Position numbers and translations under genes: made by a program. From UBA11606 sp965243715 (lineage in GTDB: Bacteria; Actinomycetota; Acidimicrobiia; Acidimicrobiales; Aldehydirespiratoraceae), in the NCBI GenBank assembly GCA_965243715.1, contig CBDEVU010000017.1:496001-560000 (forward strand): 64,000 nt of DNA, written 5' to 3'. The first letter of the stretch is position 1. Every line of letters begins with the position of its first letter. The notes below the pieces were generated by a model. It was not told the origin of the DNA and searched no databases. It saw only the letters and a list, made by a program, of their open reading frames with translations. This document shows, in pieces, positions 1-9,484 of this stretch.

Positions 1-654
1 GTCCTCCTCGAGGGCGACGATCGAACCGTTGTGTCGACCCTTCACGACCGTGGCCCCGACCTAGTGGCGGGCCGCCAGGCGTTGCAGAAACTCAAGGGCC
101 TAATCGAGGACAATCTTTCGCCGCTGCGAGACGCCCAAGAGGCGGTCAAACTGGGCGCCATCCTCGATGACGAAGCGCTCGCTCAAGCCTCGGCGAGCCT
201 CCAGCAGGTGCTAGACAAGGCCGACTACGGCACTGATCTGGCCCGGATCAAGTCGCTGACTACCAAGATCGAGGACGGGGCCAGGGCCGTTACCGAGCAA
301 ACCAAATCAGCGCTCAGCGACGTCGTCACCGCGGAGGTGAGCAAGCTCCGCTCCACCTATGACACAGTCAAAGACGCTGACTTCGCCACCGCGGTCGAGC
401 CCTTGGTTAAGCTCAACCGGGCGAGCGAACTCGGGGTGCTACGAAACAACGTCAAAGCCGTCCCTTACGAGGTATCCAACGCGGCCGAGAAGCTCTCCGG
501 ATTGTCCACCAATCAAAATGTGCGTCACGTCAAAGCGACCGAGGTGTGGAGCAAGCCAATTCGCAACGAGGCCGAACTCGACGACGCCCTGGCTCTCCTC
601 CGCCAAGCCGTTCTCGAGCAACTAAACGACGAGACCGAGGTGCGTTTCCGATGA
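1..654 (+). CDS. brxC: BrxC/PglY-type BREX ATPase, C-terminal end (partial)
   Basis: The reading frame is open from base 1 and ends at 654, so only the last ~217 residues of a longer gene are present. BrxC/PglY is the large P-loop ATPase of BREX phage-exclusion systems; its ATPase domain would lie upstream of the window. The visible part is helical and charged, without catalytic motifs, and ends in a short segment (ALALLRQAVLEQLNDETEVRF) of the kind that closes BrxC proteins. Assignment rests mainly on position: its stop overlaps the pglX start (ATGA at 651-654), and pglX, pglZ and brxL follow, which is the BREX type 1 order. A stand-alone identification from this fragment would be weak. Confidence 0.72.
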   Translation, partial: VLLEGDDRTVVSTLHDRGPDLVAGRQALQKLKGLIEDNLSPLRDAQEAVKLGAILDDEALAQASASLQQVLDKADYGTDLARIKSLTTKIEDGARAVTEQTKSALSDVVTAEVSKLRSTYDTVKDADFATAVEPLVKLNRASELGVLRNNVKAVPYEVSNAAEKLSGLSTNQNVRHVKATEVWSKPIRNEAELDDALALLRQAVLEQLNDETEVRFR

Positions 655-1325
655 CCGCGGCGCTGTCAGAGGATCGGCGCTCGGTCCTCGAGGAGCTAAC
701 CCAAACCGCTCGCCGCAAGGTGGAGGACGATTTCGAAGCCACGTTGGCGGGGAAGTTCGGGATTCATCGTTCTGGCCGCTTGGCTCCGGCAACAGACTTG
801 TCGTTGTCGGCCACCGAGCGGGCCATTCACGCCAACTTAGTTGAGGTGGTGCAATTCTTGCGGGCCGAGGGGGCCACCGATGCTGCGTCGGTGGATCGAC
901 TGATACGCGAGGCGGCCTTCACCCTAGTGAACCGGCTAGTTGCTGTGCGTATCGCCGAGTCGCAAACGGTGGCGGTGTTGCCCGAAACCATGGCCGAAGG
1001 CTTATCGTCGTCGGGCTTCGCGGAGTTTGAGCAGTTGGCCCCGCTGGTCGCCGCTACGCAGTGGGGTCGGTTCGGCTTTTTTATCCGGTTGTGCGCCGAT
1101 GAGTTATCAGGCGACGTGCCAGCCTTGTTTGATCCTCGAAATCCTTTGCTGGAGTTGGAACTCTCGGAGCCGGTTTTGGCCGAGGTAGTGGAGGCCATCG
1201 CCGCGGTAGGCAATGAGGTATGGGGAGCGCCTGATGCGCTGGGCTGGGCCTATCAGTTTTTCAACACCGACATCGAACGCAAAATCATGCACGACGAATC
1301 GCGCCGCGCCACGGACGTCGCGTGA
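651..1325 (+). CDS. pglX: BREX adenine methyltransferase PglX, N-terminal part (frame broken)
   Basis: This 224-residue piece matches the N-terminal region of PglX, the BREX N6-adenine DNA methyltransferase that marks self DNA and is needed for phage exclusion. It contains the helical pre-methylase region ending in WGAPDALGWAYQFFNTDIER, typical of PglX just before the catalytic domain. The start ATG at 651 overlaps the stop of the upstream gene. The frame stops at 1323-1325, directly before the residues that should follow (SRELAVRNQFFTP), which appear in the next frame. Removing one base in the stretch around 1300-1312 restores one PglX of about 1,270 residues, the usual length. Either a true frameshift or a sequencing indel; the two parts are one gene. 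Confidence 0.85.
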   Translation: MTAALSEDRRSVLEELTQTARRKVEDDFEATLAGKFGIHRSGRLAPATDLSLSATERAIHANLVEVVQFLRAEGATDAASVDRLIREAAFTLVNRLVAVRIAESQTVAVLPETMAEGLSSSGFAEFEQLAPLVAATQWGRFGFFIRLCADELSGDVPALFDPRNPLLELELSEPVLAEVVEAIAAVGNEVWGAPDALGWAYQFFNTDIERKIMHDESRRATDVA

Positions 1326-4300
1326 GTTAGCGGTGCGTAACCAGTTCTTTACCCCGTCGTACGTGGTCGAGTTCTTGGTCCATAACGGTTTGGGCGCCTA
1401 CCTAGCGGCGGGCATCGACGGCTTGGCCGAGCAGTTGACTTACCTCGTTCCGAGCAATGAACCAGGCGCTGGGGTGGGCGCGTCGGGCGAACACCCCGCT
1501 ATTGATCTAGACGCGGTGTCTGTGCTGGACCCGGCGTGTGGTTCTGGGCATTTCTTGTTGGGGGCCTACGACGTTTTAGAAAAAGCCCACAAACTCAACG
1601 GCCTCGAACCAGCCGAAGCCGCGCCGAGGATCGTGGCGTCGCTGTGGGGGATCGACATCGACCCTCGGGCGGCTCAGATCGCCTCCGCCGCGGTGATCTT
1701 TCGGGCCCGCCGGGCAGGCCACAGCGGCCCGTTGCCAACCCCGAACGTGATCTGTGTGCGAGCCCTGCCCACCGGGGCGGCTATCGACGCCATCGTTGCC
1801 GACCTTGCCCCGCCGGTGCAGCGGGCGGTACGGGGCTTAGCCAAAGAACTCGTCAACGCGCCCTTGCTGGGGTCGCTGCTCAAGATTGAGGAACGCATCG
1901 AAGACGAAGCGCTGGACCGCTTTGGCACCGGCAAGATCACGGGCACGCTGGCTGAGGAACCGGAGGTCGAGATGGCTTTGGTCCACCGGCAGGTGCTCGC
2001 CGCGGTGGACGCTATGGCCGCGGCCACGACCGCCACCGCAGCGGAGCGCCTCTTCGCCGCCGAAGCCCACGACGCGGTGCGTTTCGTGGCCGCTATGACC
2101 CGCCGCTACACCGCGGTGGTTATGAACCCGCCGTTCGGTAGTCCGGTGCCTGAAAGCAAGCCGTATCTCAAAGCCAATTATTCGTGGATTCCGAGGGGTT
2201 GTGAATTAGCTGGGGCTTTCGTGGGTCGGGGTCTGGAACTAGCCGAACCCGTCGTTGGTTCCTGTGCGGCGATCACTACCCGCGCTGCGTTGTTTTTAAA
2301 AGGCCATCAACGCTGGCGCAGCGAGGTCCTGCACGCCTCGGATCTGCGGGTGCTGGGCGACTTGGGCAATGGCAAGGTGATGGAGCAGGCACTAGTCGAG
2401 TCGTCCGCTTACGTGGTTGGCCGTCGCCCGCCGGGCGGTGACGCCACGTTCATTCGCCTGACCCGCGACTTGAACCGCGCGCAGGCTTTGTTAGCGGTGG
2501 TGGATCGGCTTCGGCGCGGCGACAGCGATGAGCGGGTTTTTCGCCGCGGCGCGGCTTTCTTTCAAGCTATTCCCACCGCCCCGCTGGCCTACTGGGCCGC
2601 CCCTAGCCTCACCGCGGCGTTTAGCGAACTAAAGGCGCTGGGCCAGGTCGACGACGTGGTGAATGGCCTGCAAACGGGCGATAACTTCCGCTTTGTGCGC
2701 CTGTTCTGGGAGGTCGAACCGGACCGGATCGGCTACTGTGCGGCCGATGTGGCGGTAGGCAACCGCTGGGTGCCGCTGGCCAAAGGCGGCGCCTATAGCC
2801 CTTACTGGGCGGACCTGCACTTGGTCGTTGACTGGTCCGGCAACGGGGACCTGATCAAAAACCACCCCAGTTCAAGGGTTCAGAACGTCGGCTTCTATTT
2901 CGACCCTGGGCTGACCTGGACGGTGCGAACCAACAGCGCCTTCTCACCTCGGTTGCTTCCCCGCGGCTGCATCCCAGGCGCTAAAGGCAACCTAGTCCGT
3001 ACCGAGGCGGCGTTTTCTCGCCTGACGTTGTTGACCAGTCGCTTCGCCCGAGAGAGCATCAATCTGCGCATGTCGGCGGGCGATGAAACCACCTCGGGCG
3101 GCGCGGCAAGAGAGTACACCACCGGAGTGGTCGGCACCGTGCCGGTGGCCGAACTGCCCGGCTCAGCGCTAGCCGCGGCTGAGCGGCTGGCTGCTCGGCG
3201 CCGCAACCACGACACCGCTAACGAGGTGACCAGCAGCTTCATCAGCCCCGCCTCGCCGCTCGCCCGCCTCGACCATCTCGCCCAACTAGCCGACGGCCAG
3301 TTAATTGACGACCTGGTTAGCGAAACGGTCGGCCTCGACGAAAACGGCGTGGCTTATCTCGACAACGAAGGGGGCCTGCATCCGCTTCGCTTCGCCGAAA
3401 CAACCCGGCACGACGACCGCATCGCCGACCTCTTCACCTTGCCGATGGAAGAGTTGATCGGGGTTCTCAAAACCGAACGGGGAGCCAAGCGGCAGATCAC
3501 CACCATGACCTATCTCGCTGATCGGCGCCTCGAAGTGATTAGCCACGGCTTAGAAATCAGCCCGGCTTCGATCATGCGGGTCGTCAAAGAACGCGGCTTA
3601 GTAGCCCCCGGCGAAGCCGACGACGCGGCCTTTCGGCTAGTGTCGTACCTGGTCGGGGTGGCTTTTGGGCGCTGGGACGTGCGCATCGGCGCTGACCCGT
3701 CACGGGCGCAACTGCCCGACGATTTGTTAACGCCGCCCGCTCGCTACTCGCCGGGCAGCCTAGTCGACGCCAGCAACTGGCCGCCCGAAACCCCGCCCGG
3801 TTATCCGTTGGAGTTTCCCGCCAGCGGTTTGCTCATCGACGAACCGGGCCAGCAGTGGGACTTCACCACCCAGGTCCAAGCCGCGGCTCGTGCCCTGTCA
3901 GGCTCAGAAGATGACCTCGACGCCGCGCTAGCCCAGCTAGCCAACCCGTCGTCGCTGGCGGAGTTCCTGCGCCGCCGGTTCTTCAAACAGCACCTAACTA
4001 TGTACTCGATGAGTCGCCGCCAAGCGCCCATCTACTGGCCGTTGCAGGTGCCGTCCCAGCAGTGGGGGGTATGGCTGTACATGCCGCGACTGTCGCGCAA
4101 TAGCTTGTTTGCGGTGGGCCAGGAAGCCCAACGTCGAAGCCAGCTAGCCGATCGCCAGATCGAGCACCTGCAAAAGGAAACCGCAACCGGGCGCGGTGGT
4201 CGCCCCGCCGCGACGGTAGCTAATGACCTCGACCGCGAGCAGAATCTGGCGTTGGAGTTGAAGGCGTTTCGGGCCGAAGCGAACCGGATCGCCAACCTCG

Positions 4301-4455
4301 GCTGGGAACCCAATATGGACGACGGCGCGGTGCTCAACGCAGCGCCGCTAGCCGATCTGCTCCCCGCCTGGCCCCGAGCCGCCAGCTACCGCAAAGCGTT
4401 GCGGGAAAAGAAGTACCAGTGGGCGACCGTGGCCCAATACGCCGCTCAGCTATGA
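1213..4455 (+). CDS. pglX: BREX adenine methyltransferase PglX, catalytic part (frame broken)
   Basis: Catalytic part of PglX, homologous from about base 1310; the open frame before that overlaps the N-terminal part out of phase and is not expected to be translated. It carries methyltransferase motif I (LDPACGSGHFLLGAY, near residue 104 of this frame) and motif IV NPPF (VMNPPFGS, near residue 305), the signature of N6-adenine methylases. The rest is the long target-recognition and C-terminal region of PglX. Its stop overlaps the pglZ start (ATGA, 4452-4455), so translation is coupled. In Streptomyces, pglX is a phase-variable gene, so a frame change here deserves attention, although the site is not a long homopolymer. 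Confidence 0.88.
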   Translation: MRYGERLMRWAGPISFSTPTSNAKSCTTNRAAPRTSRELAVRNQFFTPSYVVEFLVHNGLGAYLAAGIDGLAEQLTYLVPSNEPGAGVGASGEHPAIDLDAVSVLDPACGSGHFLLGAYDVLEKAHKLNGLEPAEAAPRIVASLWGIDIDPRAAQIASAAVIFRARRAGHSGPLPTPNVICVRALPTGAAIDAIVADLAPPVQRAVRGLAKELVNAPLLGSLLKIEERIEDEALDRFGTGKITGTLAEEPEVEMALVHRQVLAAVDAMAAATTATAAERLFAAEAHDAVRFVAAMTRRYTAVVMNPPFGSPVPESKPYLKANYSWIPRGCELAGAFVGRGLELAEPVVGSCAAITTRAALFLKGHQRWRSEVLHASDLRVLGDLGNGKVMEQALVESSAYVVGRRPPGGDATFIRLTRDLNRAQALLAVVDRLRRGDSDERVFRRGAAFFQAIPTAPLAYWAAPSLTAAFSELKALGQVDDVVNGLQTGDNFRFVRLFWEVEPDRIGYCAADVAVGNRWVPLAKGGAYSPYWADLHLVVDWSGNGDLIKNHPSSRVQNVGFYFDPGLTWTVRTNSAFSPRLLPRGCIPGAKGNLVRTEAAFSRLTLLTSRFARESINLRMSAGDETTSGGAAREYTTGVVGTVPVAELPGSALAAAERLAARRRNHDTANEVTSSFISPASPLARLDHLAQLADGQLIDDLVSETVGLDENGVAYLDNEGGLHPLRFAETTRHDDRIADLFTLPMEELIGVLKTERGAKRQITTMTYLADRRLEVISHGLEISPASIMRVVKERGLVAPGEADDAAFRLVSYLVGVAFGRWDVRIGADPSRAQLPDDLLTPPARYSPGSLVDASNWPPETPPGYPLEFPASGLLIDEPGQQWDFTTQVQAAARALSGSEDDLDAALAQLANPSSLAEFLRRRFFKQHLTMYSMSRRQAPIYWPLQVPSQQWGVWLYMPRLSRNSLFAVGQEAQRRSQLADRQIEHLQKETATGRGGRPAATVANDLDREQNLALELKAFRAEANRIANLGWEPNMDDGAVLNAAPLADLLPAWPRAASYRKALREKKYQWATVAQYAAQL

Positions 4456-6953
4456 GCGCACTACGAGAACAACTCCGCACCGAGTTGGCCGAAACAGTGA
4501 TGCGCAACGGCCTGGTCCTGTGGGACGACCCTGACAAGGTTTACGCCACCGTAGTCACCGACGTCATACCCCCCGAGGCAACGCTTTACTCGTTCACCGG
4601 CAGTTGGTTCGACCTGCGCCACCAAATCGAAAAACATATGACGGGCCGAACCGCTCCCTCAGTCGTGGTTTACCTTCCCGCGGCGCGCCCAAAAGTCGAT
4701 CCGCTGGCCGAACTACGCGCCATCGGAACCAAGTTCAACCGCCGACTTCCCACCCTTATCAAACGAGCCCTTACCGGCCAGGTCACCGACGACCGGCTCC
4801 ACACCTTGGGCCAGCAGTGCTCCACCATTGACGAAGCCGAAGCAGCCCTAGCCAGCGGCGAAGCAGCGATCGACGCGCGGCTTATCACCCTCACGGGCGC
4901 CACCACCATCTCGGCGATTGCCGCCCGACTCTTAGCCGGTATCGCCGCTGATACTGCTTTAGCCGATACTGGTCTAGAAGGCACCGTGCGGGAAATGCTG
5001 GCCGAGACGTTCGGTGGCTGCTACGAAGACGTCGCGGCCGGTGATTTACCCGTCGCGGTGTTTCGCCAGATCGTTTTGGGTCAACTCGACAACGCCCTGA
5101 CCGCGCTGCCCGACGACCTAGTAAACGCCCACCAGTCCCAGAGCGCGTCGCAGACCAGTAACGGCCGGTCAGTGATTCAAGCCATGCGCAGCCTCGGCGA
5201 CGACGATCTTCGGCGGGCTTTCGTCCTCCTCGCTAACGAAGCCGACCAGCAACTACCGCTCGAAAAACTCGTTGGCTGGGACGATGCCCTCGAAACGCTC
5301 GACACCACCGCGGCCCTCGAAAAAATCGCCGTCCGCGAAGGCATCCGCCGCCTCGAAACCGATGACTACCACGCGGCCGCGGCGCTGGCTCGCAGCCGCC
5401 TGAGTAGCAGCTGGTGGGTCAGTTCCGACTCACCCCACCGCGCCCGCTGGCAACCCCGCTGGCTGGCCGTAGCCGCTCTCGCAGACCTCGGCGCGGCCAT
5501 CGCCGCCGGTCTACCGCCCGCCGCGACGGCAGCGGAGATTCTTGACTGGTACGCCGCGACAGGATGGCAGGTTGACTCTCACTACCGGAAAAGTCAGCTA
5601 GTCAAAGTCAACTCCGGTGACGCCCTCGACGAACTCGACGGGCCGTTCCGGCACGCCCAAAACATTTACGAAACCTGGCTCGATCAACTCCTGCAGGCCA
5701 TCACAGCCGCCCTCGCGGCAGGCGAGTTGGCCAACGTGACCCAGCAGCGCTCGATCCACGACACCTACATAGCTAAGCAACCGGGTCCGGTCTGCTACCT
5801 CCACGTCGACGCCCTCCGCTACGAACTGGGCCGTGATCTAGCTACCCGACTCGGCCAGATAGACCACAAGGCCGACGTCAAATTAGATTTCGCGGTGGCT
5901 ACGCCCCCCACCATCACGCCGGTAGGTATGGCGGCCTTGCTCCCCGGTGCGGCGGACAACTTCGCCATTGATCTCGGCGCTGATAACCGACTGGTCGTGC
6001 GGGTCGGTAATGATCTAGTCAAGTCGGTGCCGGACCGGGTCGAACGCCTCCGCCACGCCCACGGCAAAGTCGCCGATCTCAAACTCGATGACGTAGCTAA
6101 CTACGAGAACCAGCAGCTGACCAAAAATATCGCCGGAGTTGACTTGGTTCTCGTGCGCTCCACCGAGATCGACGCCGACGGTGAAACCGATCACCTGGCC
6201 GCTAGTTGGGGATCGTTCTCTACTACCCTCAGCGTGCTGCAAACCGCGGTAGCTAAACTGCTCCAAGCGGGAATCAAACACATCGTGATCACCGCCGACC
6301 ACGGCTTCCTCGCCGTCCGCAAACTCGCCCCGGATCGTCGCATCGACAAGCCCACAGCGGAGCACGGCGAAATCCACCGACGGGCGTGGATTGGTCGCGG
6401 CGGCGACGCCACCGGCTCCACGGTCAAGTTGCCCCTGGCCAATTTCGGGATACGCAGCGACCTTGACATCATTGCCCCGCGCGGCCTCGGAGTTTTCAGT
6501 ACCGCCGGAGGGTTGCAATTCTTCCACGGCGGACTCTCGCCACAGGAACTAGTAATACCGGTCATCACGGTCCATTCACGCGAGGTCGCCCCCGAACCGC
6601 AATATACGATCACTTTGGCTGTCGCTGGGGACACCATCCAAACCGGCATCGTTTCGGTCACGCTCACCATGGAAGGGGACCTGTTCAATCGCACCGCACT
6701 CGTGCGGGTACAACTCACCCACCTCGGCGAGCGGGTGGCGGGCGTAGTGGGCGGAGACGGGGTGGATACCGCTACCGACACCGTCGAAGCCAGCACCACT
6801 CGGCCGCGGGTGGTTAGCCTGCTGGTCAGCCAGAACCTGACAGCCGGATCCACCGTCGCCCTAGAGGTGCTCGATGCCGCCACCGGGGTGCGGCTCTGTG
6901 ACCGCAACGTCGACGTGGTGGCCAACGTGACGGTGGTGGACGACCTTGACTGA
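4452..6953 (+). CDS. pglZ: BREX protein PglZ, alkaline-phosphatase superfamily
   Basis: PglZ is the hallmark protein of BREX systems, a predicted metal-dependent hydrolase of the alkaline-phosphatase superfamily. The 833-residue product has the two diagnostic stretches: LHVDALRYELGRDLATRLG near residue 448, with the metal-binding Asp, and ITADHGFLAVRK near residue 613, where the D-H-G is a second metal site. An N-terminal region (SFTGSWFDLRHQIE) also fits PglZ. ATG 4452 is chosen because it overlaps the pglX stop; the frame is open further upstream, but that is coding sequence of pglX. Its own stop overlaps the brxL start by eight bases, so pglX-pglZ-brxL form one coupled unit. Confidence 0.93.
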   Translation: MSALREQLRTELAETVMRNGLVLWDDPDKVYATVVTDVIPPEATLYSFTGSWFDLRHQIEKHMTGRTAPSVVVYLPAARPKVDPLAELRAIGTKFNRRLPTLIKRALTGQVTDDRLHTLGQQCSTIDEAEAALASGEAAIDARLITLTGATTISAIAARLLAGIAADTALADTGLEGTVREMLAETFGGCYEDVAAGDLPVAVFRQIVLGQLDNALTALPDDLVNAHQSQSASQTSNGRSVIQAMRSLGDDDLRRAFVLLANEADQQLPLEKLVGWDDALETLDTTAALEKIAVREGIRRLETDDYHAAAALARSRLSSSWWVSSDSPHRARWQPRWLAVAALADLGAAIAAGLPPAATAAEILDWYAATGWQVDSHYRKSQLVKVNSGDALDELDGPFRHAQNIYETWLDQLLQAITAALAAGELANVTQQRSIHDTYIAKQPGPVCYLHVDALRYELGRDLATRLGQIDHKADVKLDFAVATPPTITPVGMAALLPGAADNFAIDLGADNRLVVRVGNDLVKSVPDRVERLRHAHGKVADLKLDDVANYENQQLTKNIAGVDLVLVRSTEIDADGETDHLAASWGSFSTTLSVLQTAVAKLLQAGIKHIVITADHGFLAVRKLAPDRRIDKPTAEHGEIHRRAWIGRGGDATGSTVKLPLANFGIRSDLDIIAPRGLGVFSTAGGLQFFHGGLSPQELVIPVITVHSREVAPEPQYTITLAVAGDTIQTGIVSVTLTMEGDLFNRTALVRVQLTHLGERVAGVVGGDGVDTATDTVEASTTRPRVVSLLVSQNLTAGSTVALEVLDAATGVRLCDRNVDVVANVTVVDDLD

Positions 6954-8457
6954 CGGACTTGACAGGCTCGACCAACTCGCCAACCGATTCTTTCCTGGCC
7001 GGGTGGTGCGCAAGGATTTAGTGCGCCAGGTAAAGATGGGGGTCAACGTTCCCGTCTACGTTCTTGAGTTCCTGCTGGCCAAATACTGCGCCTCGGACGA
7101 TCCCGCAGTGATCGAAGCGGGGCTCGAAGTGGTCAACCAAACCCTGACCGATAACTTCATCCGACCCGACGAGTCCGAAAAAGCCAAAGCCGAACTCAAA
7201 CGCAAAGGCAAGCACCGCATCATCGACAAAGTCGACGTGCGTTTCGTAGCCGCGGAGAAGAAATTCTGGGCCAGCCTTAACAGCTTCGGGTCAAAGCACG
7301 TCAACATTCCCGAATCGACCATCTACAAATACGACCGACTCCTCGGCGGCGGCGCATGGTGCCAACTCGACCTCGTCTATAACGATCTCGAAGACGTAGC
7401 CCAAAAAACTCCGTTCTATATTTCTGCCCTGAAACCCATCCAGGTCGCCCAGTTCAACCTCGACGCCTACCTCGAAACCCGCCAAAAGTTCAGCCGCAAC
7501 GACTGGCTTGACCTAGTAATCCGCACCCTTGGCTTAGAGCCTCAAGAGTACAGCCAGCGAGAAAAGCTGCTGGCCCTCACCCGTCTCATCCCCATGGCGG
7601 AACGCAACTACAACCTCATCGAACTCGGTCCGTGGGGCACCGGAAAGTCCTTCGTCTTTCGCGAATCCAACCCCAACACGATCCTGATCTCGGGGGGCAA
7701 GGTCACCGTCCCGCAACTTTTCGTCAACCTTGCCTCGGACCGCGTTGGGCTCCTCGGCACGTGGGACGTGGTCGCCTTCGACGAGGTAGCCGGGCTGCAA
7801 ATGTCGGACAACACTGTGGTCAACATGCTCAAAGACTTCATGGAGTCCGGGTCGTTCGCCCGCGGTAAGGACGAAATCCCCGCCGAAGCTTCGATCGTTT
7901 TCATCGGCAACACTTCTCGGCCCCACCAGGACCTAGTGCGCAGCGCCCACCTCTTCGCCGACCTCCCGCCCACCATGATCGACCCCGCCTTTCTCGACCG
8001 CCTGCACTTCTATCTACCGGGCTGGGAAGCACCGAAGCTAGAAAAGAAGCACTTCACCGACCATTTCGGTTTCGTCTCCGACTACTTCTCCGAAGCCCTG
8101 CGCCAGCTGCGCAAGCAGACCTTCGTGACCGCCCTCGACGCCGATTTTACCCTCGGATCGCACCTCGCGGCCCGTGACGAAAAAGCGGTCCGCAAAACGG
8201 TCTCGGGGCTTCTCAAGATCCTCCACCCGCACGGTGAATGGACCACCGACGACCTGCGCGAGTATCTCGAGTTCGCCCTCGAAGGCCGGCGGCGAGTCAA
8301 AGAACAGCTCAAGAAACTCGCCGCCCACGACTACGCCAAAACCGCCTTCTCCTACCTCGAAAACGACACCGGCCACGAATCCTGGATCGAAGTACCTGAA
8401 CAGCCCGACCACTTCCCCACCGACCCTTCGGAGCCTGATTCACCGCCACTGTCATAG
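6946..8457 (+). CDS. brxL: BrxL-like BREX AAA+ protein, short form without Lon domain
   Basis: This 503-residue protein resembles the AAA+ part of BrxL. It has a DNA-binding-like N-terminal half, a Walker A motif (ELGPWGTGKSFVFRE, near residue 229) and a Walker B motif (VAFDEVAG, near residue 276), then a sensor region (FIGNTSR). BrxL of typical type 1 BREX is ~670-700 residues with a C-terminal Lon-like protease domain; here the protein ends soon after the ATPase in a Pro/Asp-rich tail, and no Ser-Lys protease motif is visible. It therefore belongs to the short Lon-related group. The likely start is TTG 6946, overlapping the pglZ stop. It is the last gene of the operon. Confidence 0.85.
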   Translation: MTDGLDRLDQLANRFFPGRVVRKDLVRQVKMGVNVPVYVLEFLLAKYCASDDPAVIEAGLEVVNQTLTDNFIRPDESEKAKAELKRKGKHRIIDKVDVRFVAAEKKFWASLNSFGSKHVNIPESTIYKYDRLLGGGAWCQLDLVYNDLEDVAQKTPFYISALKPIQVAQFNLDAYLETRQKFSRNDWLDLVIRTLGLEPQEYSQREKLLALTRLIPMAERNYNLIELGPWGTGKSFVFRESNPNTILISGGKVTVPQLFVNLASDRVGLLGTWDVVAFDEVAGLQMSDNTVVNMLKDFMESGSFARGKDEIPAEASIVFIGNTSRPHQDLVRSAHLFADLPPTMIDPAFLDRLHFYLPGWEAPKLEKKHFTDHFGFVSDYFSEALRQLRKQTFVTALDADFTLGSHLAARDEKAVRKTVSGLLKILHPHGEWTTDDLREYLEFALEGRRRVKEQLKKLAAHDYAKTAFSYLENDTGHESWIEVPEQPDHFPTDPSEPDSPPLS

Positions 8458-8477
8458 TCACCCGATACGTTCTTCCA

Positions 8478-9413
8478 ATGAGCAGTTTCTTCCCTTCATC
8501 GACCATGCCTTTGGCGGCCTTAGCGCTCTTCTCTCTGACTGCATGCGCAAGTAATACGCCATCCGAGGCCGACGGGGCCATTGCCTCATTGGATGTTGCA
8601 GTTGCAACTACCAGCACGACAGTGGCTACGACCACCTCCACCACAACGACTACCACAACGACTACCACCACTACGACCTTGCCGAGAATTGTCGCTGTCG
8701 ATCTACTCAATGCGGTCCCCCAACCCAGTGAACTACCACCGGGTTGGACTAGTACCGGAGAGAAATCAGAACTCCTTCGTAGCCTTCTCCCTAGTCAATC
8801 TGGCCAGGGCTTTGGAATCTGTGGTGGCACCGATGCATTCGGAAGAGCCAATACGGCACGCGTAATGCGTGTGGTTACTGCTGGCTTTGAAGGGCCAGGA
8901 GGACTCGAAGGGTCGATGGTTCTATATTTATTTCCTACCGACGACCATGCCTCGAACTTTATGGCTCGCTCCGAGGACGCGGTCAATTGCCCCAATGGGA
9001 TCGAGTACACAGCTCTGGAGATCGTCGAGGGACAGGATATCGAAGACCATGTGGGCCCTACCAGGGACGGTTTCGCTGACGAGTTCGACCCCAAAGTTCC
9101 TTGGGAGGTGAGCGAGCACTACTCGATTGGTGGGGCTGAGTCAGAGAATGCAGAGGACGCATTTTTCGTGCAAGGAGCAACGACGACTCAAATATCCGTA
9201 AACGGCGTCTCGTTCGGCAGTCGCGAAAAGGTCCTCTCTCAGTACGAAAACCTTGGGCAAGTGGTCCTGGTTACCGTTATTTGGGGCCGTTGTTGCGTAT
9301 ATGGCTACAGCAATACCGACGCCTATTCTTCTGACATATTACCCGACTACAACTACCTGAGCGAGTTCGCTGATTCTATAAGTCGCACCGTTTTTGCTGA
9401 ACTTGCACGTTAA
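8478..9413 (+). CDS. predicted lipoprotein with Thr-rich linker, unknown function
   Basis: The 311-residue product starts with a signal peptide ending in a lipobox-like LTAC (residues ~21-24), followed by a spacer and a threonine run (residues ~42-66) that would span the cell wall. The globular part after LPRIVAVDLLNAVP has no motif I recognise; it contains two nearby cysteine pairs (GICGG and GRCCVYGY). Such Thr linkers are common in surface proteins of Acidimicrobiia. It sits 20 bases after brxL on the same strand but has its own character and is probably not part of BREX. A second possible start (ATG 8505) would give a shorter signal peptide without basic residues, so 8478 is preferred. 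Confidence 0.7.
   Translation: MSSFFPSSTMPLAALALFSLTACASNTPSEADGAIASLDVAVATTSTTVATTTSTTTTTTTTTTTTTLPRIVAVDLLNAVPQPSELPPGWTSTGEKSELLRSLLPSQSGQGFGICGGTDAFGRANTARVMRVVTAGFEGPGGLEGSMVLYLFPTDDHASNFMARSEDAVNCPNGIEYTALEIVEGQDIEDHVGPTRDGFADEFDPKVPWEVSEHYSIGGAESENAEDAFFVQGATTTQISVNGVSFGSREKVLSQYENLGQVVLVTVIWGRCCVYGYSNTDAYSSDILPDYNYLSEFADSISRTVFAELAR
8608..8681 (+). repeat. degenerate ACN-rich microsatellite encoding a Thr linker
   Basis: An imperfect run of ACN codons, with ACAACGACTACC-like units, encodes the threonine stalk of the lipoprotein. Such tracts are prone to length change, but since units are multiples of three the frame is kept. Confidence 0.8.
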
Positions 9414-9484
9414 CCCCACTTCTATTCCGTCTACACTGTGGTATCGGTGCCGTCGCCCCATCGATACTGGACTGTTCCTTTTGC

